Source of the DNA: Candidatus Omnitrophota bacterium
Lineage (GTDB): Bacteria > Omnitrophota > Gorgyraeia > Gygaellales > Profunditerraquicolaceae
Assembly (NCBI GenBank): GCA_028717985.1
Contig: JAQUMS010000114.1
Span: 1-5,334 of the forward strand
DNA length: 5,334 bases
Direction of reading: 5' to 3'
Below the pieces are notes generated by a model. The model saw nothing but the letters and a program-made list of their open reading frames with translations. It had not been told where the DNA came from and did not search any database. The position numbers and the translations under genes are program-made. This document shows, piece after piece, positions 1-5,069 of this stretch (position 1 is its first letter; every line of letters starts with the position of its first letter).

Positions 1-188
1 ACCCCCCAAGAAGCCACAAGAACAAAAGATAAACCCCAAACAAAGCATGACCACAGGCAAATGATATTCTGGGGATAGAGTCTGCCATAGGTCAAAATAG
101 CAAGTCCCGCACAAGAGAGAACGCAAGAAAACACGGTAGTACAAAAATAAAACGACAAAAACACTATAAAATGCTTGTGTTTCGCCAT
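1..188 (-). CDS. N-terminal fragment of an unidentified membrane protein
   Basis: The frame is open from an ATG at 188 to the window edge, giving 62 complete codons of a protein whose C-terminus lies outside. A good ribosome binding site, AGGAAG, sits 7 nt before the ATG, which supports both the gene and this start. The visible part is strongly hydrophobic. After a basic start (MAKHKH) there is one probable membrane segment at about residues 7-31 and a second at about 43-61, joined by a short polar loop (TYGRLYPQN). It is unusually rich in cysteine (positions 16, 22, 26, 44, 48) and aromatic residues. I do not recognise the family; an integral inner-membrane protein is the most that can be said. 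It follows the DUF3108-like gene after 128 nt on the same strand. Confidence 0.6.
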   Translation of the reverse strand, partial: MAKHKHFIVFLSFYFCTTVFSCVLSCAGLAILTYGRLYPQNIICLWSCFVWGLSFVLVASWG

Positions 189-195
189 ATGTCAA

Positions 196-201
196 CTTCC
201 T
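196..201 (-). promoter_or_regulatory. Shine-Dalgarno site of the partial membrane-protein gene
   Basis: The minus strand reads AGGAAG, followed by 7 nt and the ATG at 188. This is a near-ideal motif and spacing, and it is the main reason for accepting the truncated ORF at the window edge as a gene. Confidence 0.6.
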
Positions 202-316
202 ATAATGTATCTTATGTTAACTTGAGGATAGCGAGAATCCCGGGTTAATGGTTTGGGTATTAAGGAGTTACAGATTTTAGCCTTTTCTCTATTAAATCGC
301 CCTTTTTGTTTTATAG

Positions 317-1198
317 TTACTGGAGAACGTGGTCCCTTGTGGTGTTCTTGGACACGTTTGGGCTTGTGGCGGGAGTGTATTCCTGCATTTTCATCGTGTA
401 GGCAAAAGCGCCGGTGCTTTTGATCTTGAGGGGTATTTTTTGACCGTCCGCGGATATCCAGAATTCAATTTGTTTGGGGTTGCTTATGAAATGATATGAT
501 TTAAAGGTTCCTGCCGGGACATCAACGTCTTCGATACTATCCAGTTTAATTTCAACGGTTCGTCCCGGGAGATTGGCAATAATAGTTTTTCCGGTACTTA
601 AATCATCCATTTTACGGACCACATGAGGCAATAAAATAGCATTATGGATGACGCTTTCTTTGGTAATTACTATTTTTTCAGTGTGTTTCCCTGCCTGTTT
701 TGTGATAGTTACAGTGAAGTTTTTTTGGTCATAATCTTCTGCGATTTTTTCCCGTTTAAACATAGTAACAACATTCCGTTCTACCCTTATAGGTAATAGG
801 GTTTTAGGGTCGCTGAATATTATTTCCGTATCTCTAAACCGGGTATTTAATTTTGTCTGCATACTCATTACAAACACCGGCCTGCCGTTTAATACGGTAT
901 TTTCCATCTGAGAAAACCATGCTTTACCAACGCCTAATCCACCCATAGAAATTGAATAGGCAATACGTTCGCCGGCATAGGGATTGGCTGAGTCTTTTTC
1001 TTTTTCAAGCTTCTCAATGACGGTTTTTTGACCTGCAGGATTTTGTTGTGTTATTAGGGAAGGTTTTGACGCGTAAGAAAACCCCGGCACCCCCTGTTTT
1101 TGGACTATCATGAAAACAGAGGTTAAAACCTTGATTGCCGCAAGAGCAAATGCTATAAGAACAATAAAAAAAATTGCCCGGACAGTATTATTTTTCAT
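317..1198 (-). CDS. DUF3108-like envelope protein with N-terminal membrane anchor
   Basis: A 293-residue protein. Residues 7-31 form a single hydrophobic segment after MKNNTVR, so it is probably a signal anchor or uncleaved signal peptide with the rest on the outer side of the inner membrane. A linker (about 35-71) is followed by a beta-rich domain. It opens with a stretch of DUF3108 character (73-95: PYAGERIAYSISMGGLGVG, then KAWF), continues with FRDTEIIFSDPKTLLPIRVER (broken here: F121 to R141), and ends with a V.AGTF..Y.F segment (about 227-237) and FWIS.DGQKIPLKIKSTG (about 246-263). These fit the order of conserved segments in DUF3108 (PF11306), a family of unknown molecular function. 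The start codon lies only 12 nt after the gpmA stop and has no Shine-Dalgarno sequence before it, so coupled translation with gpmA is likely. A later Met at 30 would delete the anchor and is less plausible. The family call is from memory of the motif pattern. Confidence 0.8.
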   Translation of the reverse strand: MKNNTVRAIFFIVLIAFALAAIKVLTSVFMIVQKQGVPGFSYASKPSLITQQNPAGQKTVIEKLEKEKDSANPYAGERIAYSISMGGLGVGKAWFSQMENTVLNGRPVFVMSMQTKLNTRFRDTEIIFSDPKTLLPIRVERNVVTMFKREKIAEDYDQKNFTVTITKQAGKHTEKIVITKESVIHNAILLPHVVRKMDDLSTGKTIIANLPGRTVEIKLDSIEDVDVPAGTFKSYHFISNPKQIEFWISADGQKIPLKIKSTGAFAYTMKMQEYTPATSPNVSKNTTRDHVLQ

Positions 1199-1210
1199 GA
1201 GGAGTTGTTT

Positions 1211-1960
1211 TTACTTTTTTGCTTTACCCTGATTTGCTACCGATGATATCGCTTTTTCTATTTCCGCCTGATTTCCCAGATAGTAATGTTTTACCGGGCG
1301 CAAAGTAGAGTCTAATTCATAAACCAGCGGAATTCCCGTGGGAATATTAAGGCTGACGATTTCTTCTTTGGAAATACCGTCAAGATATTTAACCAGTGCG
1401 CGCAAACTGTTGCCATGAGCGGCAATAATAACTTTTTTCCCTGTTTTAACTGTTGGGGCGATATTTTCATGCCAGTACGGCATAAAACGAGCGACAGTGT
1501 CCTCCAGACATTCAGTTAAAGGAATGTCCTTTTTGTCCATGTCTCTGTATCTGGGGTCTGTTCCAGGATACCGGGAATCATCAATAGTCAATGCGGGCGG
1601 CTGAATATCATAACTTCTTCTCCAGATCAAAACCTGATCATCCCCGTATTTTCCCGCAGTTTCAGCTTTATTTAATCCCTGTAACGCCCCATAATGCCTT
1701 TCGTTTAATCTCCAGGAATGATTAACAGGGATCCACATTAAGTCCATCTGATCAAGCGTTATCCACAGAGTCCTGATCGCTCTTTTTAAAACAGAAGTAA
1801 ACGCGATATCGAACGTAAATCCTTCGGTTTTCAACAGCTGGCCGGCTTTTTTCGCTTCTTCCATTCCTTTTTCTGATAAATCCACATCTGTCCAACCGGT
1901 AAACCTGTTTTCTTTATTCCAGACACTCTCTCCATGACGAAGTAAGACTATTTTGTACAT
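1211..1960 (-). CDS. gpmA: 2,3-bisphosphoglycerate-dependent phosphoglycerate mutase
   Basis: Interconverts 3-phosphoglycerate and 2-phosphoglycerate in glycolysis and gluconeogenesis, in the cytoplasm, through a phosphohistidine intermediate primed by 2,3-BPG. At 249 residues it is almost exactly the length of E. coli GpmA (250) and is collinear with it. The histidine phosphatase signature is intact: R8-H9-G10 with ESVWNKENRFTGW after it, where H9 is the phosphorylated histidine. R60 lies in SVLKRA, E87 in LNERHYGALQG is the general acid/base region, and H182 in AAHGNSLRALVKYLD is the second catalytic histidine. The tail ANQGKAKK matches the flexible C-terminal lid of long dPGMs. The ATG has a strong AGGAGAG site 6 nt upstream. 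A 114-nt gap holding a heptamer repeat separates it from the HD-domain gene, and the DUF3108-like gene follows after 12 nt. The enzyme is unrelated to the cofactor-independent GpmI type. Confidence 0.97.
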   Translation of the reverse strand: MYKIVLLRHGESVWNKENRFTGWTDVDLSEKGMEEAKKAGQLLKTEGFTFDIAFTSVLKRAIRTLWITLDQMDLMWIPVNHSWRLNERHYGALQGLNKAETAGKYGDDQVLIWRRSYDIQPPALTIDDSRYPGTDPRYRDMDKKDIPLTECLEDTVARFMPYWHENIAPTVKTGKKVIIAAHGNSLRALVKYLDGISKEEIVSLNIPTGIPLVYELDSTLRPVKHYYLGNQAEIEKAISSVANQGKAKK

Positions 1961-1966
1961 TGTGTT

Positions 1967-1973
1967 CTCTCCT
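1967..1973 (-). promoter_or_regulatory. Shine-Dalgarno site of gpmA
   Basis: The minus strand reads AGGAGAG with 6 nt before the gpmA ATG at 1960. It is the strongest ribosome binding site in the window, as expected for a highly expressed glycolytic enzyme. Confidence 0.75.
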
Positions 1974-1994
1974 ATTATAAATAACTACTGTTAT

Positions 1995-2069
1995 GTTCTT
2001 AGGTCTTTGTTTGTTGCTCTTAGTAAAAACTTAAGACTAAATCCAAGACCTAAGATTAAGAGCCAAGAG
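1995..2069. repeat. Heptad-periodic inverted repeat, element A (between HD gene and gpmA)
   Basis: This element occupies most of the gap between the HD-domain gene and gpmA. A perfect 10-bp inverted repeat, CTTAGGTCTT at 1998-2007 and AAGACCTAAG at 2045-2054, forms its core, with a weaker inner pair TTAGT 2020-2024 / ACTAA 2036-2040. The left arm breaks into seven-base units starting with G (GTTCTTA, GGTCTTT, GTTTGTT, GCTCTTA). The right arm breaks into CTTAAGA, CTAAAT, CCAAGAC, CTAAGAT, TAAGAG, CCAAGAG, two of which have lost a base. Two modules recur in element B: AAGACCTAAGA (2045-2055) is identical to 3480-3490, and 2057-2072 matches 3465-3480 at 15 of 16 bases. The two modules occur in the opposite order in the two elements. 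It looks like a dispersed intergenic repeat family; any function is unknown. Confidence 0.75.
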
Positions 2070-2074
2070 CTACG

Positions 2075-2644
2075 TTACCGTTCAAATTTCTTTAAATGAA
2101 ACCACCATTTTTTTGAATTCCAGGTTTTGATCTTTTTTAAAAGTGCCTTGCCGCTTTTAGTCACGAGATATTTTCCTCCGACATCCATAAAGCTTTTGGT
2201 TTGCGTATAGCCGAATTCAAGGTATTCTTTTGCCTGTAATACGCACTCCAGGATATCCGCGTCACGCGCTACCAGGGATTCCTTGGTTTTTTGCAGTTCA
2301 TATTCTTTACGCATCCCTTCGAATTCGGAACGCATAATCAAAGGAAGCAGACCAATCTGTTCCTTGAAAACCTTACTTTCCGCGATTTTAAAATCAATAT
2401 ACCGGTGTCCCATTTTGTGTAGGTCGTTTATTCGCGACTCGTGTATATCGTTAAATAGTGTCATCAGTAATACTTTATAGGGATCGGCTTTTTCCATTTT
2501 AGCCAGGATATAGCCTATGACCGCGCAGCGAAAACAATGTTCGGCAACGCTTTCGGGGTCTTTAATTCCCACAACCCACCAGCCGCTTCTTTTGACACGT
2601 TTTAATTGGCCGGCTTCAGCTAAAAAGTTCAGAATTTTATCCAT
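2075..2644 (-). CDS. HD-domain hydrolase, YfbR/HDDC2-like, with HD dyad changed to ND
   Basis: A 189-residue cytoplasmic protein of the HD superfamily group that includes 5'-deoxynucleotidases (YfbR/HDDC2), metal-dependent enzymes that dephosphorylate nucleoside monophosphates. Family landmarks in order: LK.VKRSGWW (14-23), PESVAEHCFR (30-39) with the first metal-ligand histidine H36, then the HD-dyad region FNDIHESRINDLHKMGHRYID (21 residues: F64 through I83, D84), and ARDADILE (126-133) with the distal ligand aspartate D128, followed by AKEYLEFG. The usual HD pair reads N65-D66, so a key metal-binding histidine is replaced; the codon is AAC where CAC would be His. E69 and D74 of the E...xD pattern are kept. 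Activity is therefore uncertain: it may be weak, altered in metal use, or lost. The start lies 9 nt after the rlmB stop without a Shine-Dalgarno site, so expression is probably coupled to rlmB. The exact substrate cannot be read from the sequence. Confidence 0.85.
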   Translation of the reverse strand: MDKILNFLAEAGQLKRVKRSGWWVVGIKDPESVAEHCFRCAVIGYILAKMEKADPYKVLLMTLFNDIHESRINDLHKMGHRYIDFKIAESKVFKEQIGLLPLIMRSEFEGMRKEYELQKTKESLVARDADILECVLQAKEYLEFGYTQTKSFMDVGGKYLVTKSGKALLKKIKTWNSKKWWFHLKKFER

Positions 2645-2653
2645 GTATTTGTT

Positions 2654-3391
2654 TTAATCTGTAACCGATGATTTTTTGACAAGGGAATTTTTTCTTTGGC
2701 ATACGGCTTCGTAACAAAAAACGCTTACCGCCATCGCCACGTTAAAGGACAAATTCGCGGTCATAGGTAAGGTAAGTTTGTAGTCGATATGTTTGATTAA
2801 TCCGGGGCGGATCCCCCCTCCTTCCGAGCCAAAAATAAGGCCAAGAGGAAAATTAAGGCTTAGATCACGGGGCGACTCCCCTTCTTCCACGACAGTGGCC
2901 CCTATCCAATATCCGGCTTCTTTTGCTTTTTGAACTGCTACCGCCAGATTAGTAACCTGGCAGATAGGGGTAAAATTCTCTCCTCCGCAGGCGACTTTTA
3001 AAACAGCTTCGGTTACCTCCACTGATTCCCGGACCGGGATAACCACGCAGAAACCTCCGAAGCACGCGCTGGTCCTGATAATAGAACCCAAATTTTGAGG
3101 GTCATTTATCCTGTCCAAAAAAAGCAATACAGGTTTATTTTCGCTTGAAATTATTTCATCTAAATCCGCGTAAGGAAACTTATCGGTTTCCGCCATTACT
3201 CCCTGGTGATGCGTGCTTTGCGCAAGCTGATGAAAACGCTTTTCGCTTAGGTTCTCAACAGGCACATGATGCTGACGTGCAAGCTGAGCTATGTCCGGAC
3301 GCGAAAGGTGTTCTTGTATGTAAACCTTTTTTATGCTTCTCGGATTTGATTTGAGGCGTTCGGTTATCGACCTTTTCCCGTATAATCGCAT
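2654..3391 (-). CDS. rlmB: TrmH/SpoU-family 23S rRNA 2'-O-methyltransferase, RlmB type
   Basis: A 245-residue protein, close to E. coli RlmB (243), which methylates the ribose of a P-loop guanosine of 23S rRNA (G2251 in E. coli) using S-adenosylmethionine. Residues 1-75 form the small RNA-recognition domain: it starts LYGKRSITERL, and HHQGVMAE (61-68) marks the junction typical of RlmB. The SPOUT catalytic domain follows with all three motifs: motif 1 LDRINDPQNLGSIIRTSACF (92-111), including N100 and the catalytic-site R106; motif 2 IFGSEGGGIRP (186-196); motif 3 LPM...LSFNVAMAVSVFCYE (208-228), in which the usual SLN reads SFN. These motifs build the trefoil knot that binds the methyl donor, and such enzymes act as dimers. 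The start has an AAGAGAG ribosome site 9 nt upstream that is part of a heptamer repeat. A related target (tRNA or another rRNA site) cannot be excluded, but the N-terminal domain favours RlmB. Confidence 0.88.
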   Translation of the reverse strand: MRLYGKRSITERLKSNPRSIKKVYIQEHLSRPDIAQLARQHHVPVENLSEKRFHQLAQSTHHQGVMAETDKFPYADLDEIISSENKPVLLFLDRINDPQNLGSIIRTSACFGGFCVVIPVRESVEVTEAVLKVACGGENFTPICQVTNLAVAVQKAKEAGYWIGATVVEEGESPRDLSLNFPLGLIFGSEGGGIRPGLIKHIDYKLTLPMTANLSFNVAMAVSVFCYEAVCQRKNSLVKKSSVTD

Positions 3392-3400
3392 GATTTTTTA

Positions 3401-3407
3401 CTCTCTT
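3401..3407 (-). promoter_or_regulatory. Shine-Dalgarno site of rlmB, formed by the last heptamer of element B
   Basis: The minus strand reads AAGAGAG, 9 nt before the ATG at 3391. It is in seven-base register with the repeat array behind it, so the ribosome binding site appears to be the terminal repeat unit. Confidence 0.45.
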
Positions 3408-3505
3408 CTTTTAGCTGTTAGTTCTTTGCTCTTAGCTGTTAGCTCTAAGGTTTATGCCTTTCCCTAAGAGCAAAGAGCTAAGACCTAAGAACTATGAGCT
3501 CTGCC
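3401..3505. repeat. Heptad-periodic inverted repeat, element B (between TPR gene and rlmB)
   Basis: Almost the whole gap is two facing arrays of seven-base units. Left arm, plus strand, in register: CTCTCTT, CTTTTAG, CTGTTAG, TTCTTTG, CTCTTAG, CTGTTAG, CTCTAAG (3401-3449). Right arm: CTAAGAG, CAAAGAG, CTAAGAC, CTAAGAA, CTATGAG, CTCTGCC (3464-3505), the last unit being doubtful. The arms are reverse complements. 3418-3435 pairs with 3464-3481 at 17 of 18 positions, and the pairing continues imperfectly out to 3409/3490. A small inner stem AAGG 3447-3450 / CCTT 3457-3460 lies in the 28-nt loop. The minus-strand transcript would fold into a long A/U-rich hairpin between the two genes, with no U-run to make it a standard terminator. 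Modules are shared with element A. No function is known to me. Confidence 0.8.
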
Positions 3506-3520
3506 AACAGGCAGGTAAAG

Positions 3521-5044
3521 TTAGTTATTATTTCTATCTCGACCCTTAATTATACGCTGAATGGTGCCTTTATACAAGGTAATTTGTCCTGCGGGGTTGC
3601 CTATACTTACCTGAAGAATTACAGCGTCTTCGGTCTCGGAAATTACACGGCCTTCAATCTGCCGGCCGTTTTTAAGCCATACCAGGTCAAACGGTTCATC
3701 AGGTGGATTTCCCGATTCCAGGAGACTTTTTTTCTGCAGATTTTTGATCCGTGAAATATCCCGGTCGATAAAATTTGTTTCAACGGATAAATGTTTCGCA
3801 GTATTCAATTCATCCATTGCCTGCTGATGCATTCCCTGTTTTTCAAAAATCCTGGAAAATGTTAAATGCGCTTTACGGTAATTGGGAGCGGATTGTATAA
3901 CTTTCTCAATAATTTCCTGTGCCTTCGAATATTCACCAAGCCCTGAATACGCGAAAGCGAGATTGTTTAAGGCAATTACGTCGCCGGGGTTATTCAGGAG
4001 CCGGTTCTGAGCGTGCAAAATCTCTTTTTTATATTCCTCGTTCGCCGCCTCCATCTCCCCTTTTTGGCCGTAAATTTCCGCCATATCGTTATGGATATTC
4101 GGGAAATCAGGATACCTGGAAACTATCTCCGAGTATTCCCTGAGCGCGTCGTCTCTCTTTCCGCTGTCACGGTAAACGCTGGCAAGGCTATATTGGATCT
4201 GGGGATTAGAAGGCGCGATAGCAAGCCCTTTACGGAAATAGTCGATAGATTCATCGTATCGTTCCATCTGCATTAAAACAATCCCTATATCATTATATAT
4301 ATATGCGTTCCCAGTGTCAGATCGTAACGCTTCTTTATACGTGGAAACTGCTTTTTCGTATTCGCCGTTTTTAAAATACATATCGCCCAACAGTTTATAG
4401 GCAGGAGTGAACGCGGGATCGATGCCGACCGTTTCAAGTAATTTTTGTTCGGCTTCAGTCATTTGATTATCCGCGTAATAAAAATAAGCCAGGGTGTAAT
4501 GAGCGAATGCCAATCGGGGATTAAACGCCAAAGCTGTTTCAACAAGCTTAAATGCCCTGCGTTTGTCACCCGCCATAAATGCGTCAACACTTTTATTGAG
4601 GGCGTCAGTCAGGTATTCGTAAGAAATAGAATCGGCAAGAGATTGTGTTTCTTTGTCATTCGGGGCTATCTTTCTGGCGGACGCCAGAAAACTAAGCGCG
4701 GTTTCATAGTCCTGCGAATTATAATAAAGCGATGCAAGCCCGCGGTAAGCTTTGACGAATCCGGGGTTTATTTTTATGGTTTTTTTAAACTCGTCTATTG
4801 CCTGGGCGGTTTGTTTTTTTTCGGCGTAAACGGTTCCCAAAGCGTAATGGGTTTCGAAAGAATTCGGGTTGATTTTTAGTGAAGTTTTAAAGGAACGGAT
4901 TGCCTCATCATAGTTGCCTTGTTCAAGCGAGACAACGCCTTTATTAAGAATAATCACGCCTAATTTTACTCTTCCGTATAATATCAGAACAAGAAGTAAT
5001 ACTATGATCAGACTGATTGAGTAAATTGATCCTCGAAAATTCAT
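3521..5044 (-). CDS. Membrane-anchored TPR protein with C-terminal LKNG/IEG beta module
   Basis: A 507-residue protein. Residues 8-23 are a hydrophobic anchor, so the bulk probably faces the periplasm. It then has about ten to eleven tetratricopeptide repeats on a 34-residue period: roughly 31-63, 64-97, 98-131, 146-178, 179-212, 213-246, 247-280, 281-314, 315-340, 355-388 and 389-422. Typical TPR positions are easy to follow (NYDEAI..F...L.INP; GEYEKAV..Y.EAL). An insert at about 340-354 breaks the ninth repeat. After a linker, residues 452-500 form a different domain, FDLVWLKNGRQIEGRV, then E...AVILQVS, G.ITLYKGTIQRIIKG, whose strand pattern suggests a small Sm/SH3-like beta barrel. TPRs form a superhelical scaffold for protein binding; the partner is unknown. 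The ATG is 25 nt after the upstream stop and has no clear Shine-Dalgarno site, but it is the only start that keeps the anchor. A promoter-like sequence lies about 220 nt upstream. Confidence 0.88.
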   Translation of the reverse strand: MNFRGSIYSISLIIVLLLVLILYGRVKLGVIILNKGVVSLEQGNYDEAIRSFKTSLKINPNSFETHYALGTVYAEKKQTAQAIDEFKKTIKINPGFVKAYRGLASLYYNSQDYETALSFLASARKIAPNDKETQSLADSISYEYLTDALNKSVDAFMAGDKRRAFKLVETALAFNPRLAFAHYTLAYFYYADNQMTEAEQKLLETVGIDPAFTPAYKLLGDMYFKNGEYEKAVSTYKEALRSDTGNAYIYNDIGIVLMQMERYDESIDYFRKGLAIAPSNPQIQYSLASVYRDSGKRDDALREYSEIVSRYPDFPNIHNDMAEIYGQKGEMEAANEEYKKEILHAQNRLLNNPGDVIALNNLAFAYSGLGEYSKAQEIIEKVIQSAPNYRKAHLTFSRIFEKQGMHQQAMDELNTAKHLSVETNFIDRDISRIKNLQKKSLLESGNPPDEPFDLVWLKNGRQIEGRVISETEDAVILQVSIGNPAGQITLYKGTIQRIIKGRDRNNN

Positions 5045-5069
5045 AGATTAAGTTGGATGCAGTTATGAC

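Noticed and set aside
201..206. TATAAT on the plus strand
   Set aside because: No plausible -35 box at the right distance, and it would transcribe antisense to the genes with no plus-strand gene downstream.
189..316. Search for a terminator, promoter or heptamer repeat in the gap after the DUF3108-like gene
   Set aside because: Only a short CCCGGG palindrome and a loose direct repeat (GGGTTAAT / GGGTATTAA) are present. There is no stem followed by a T-run, no paired -35/-10 boxes and no CTAAGAG units.
1974..1979. Perfect TATAAT on the minus strand just upstream of gpmA
   Set aside because: It abuts the AGGAGAG site, so transcription would start inside the ribosome binding site, and no TTGACA-like box lies 16-18 nt upstream. 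A/T-rich leader sequence is a sufficient explanation.
1995..3505. The two facing repeats around the rlmB-HD pair as ends of a mobile element
   Set aside because: Each repeat is itself a complete palindrome, no transposase or integrase lies between them, no target duplication is visible, and the enclosed genes look like ordinary housekeeping genes.
3501..3514. Small perfect hairpin (CTGCC-aaca-GGCAG) 6 nt after the TPR stop, considered as a terminator
   Set aside because: The stem is only 5 bp and no T-run follows on the minus strand. It merges into the heptamer repeat instead.
4445..4879. 144-codon plus-strand ORF opposite the TPR gene, and similar plus-strand ORFs at 2283, 3145, 3494, 3919, 4013 and 5053
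   Set aside because: They lie opposite convincing genes or cross gene boundaries, show no recognisable domains, and have the composition of an antisense shadow.
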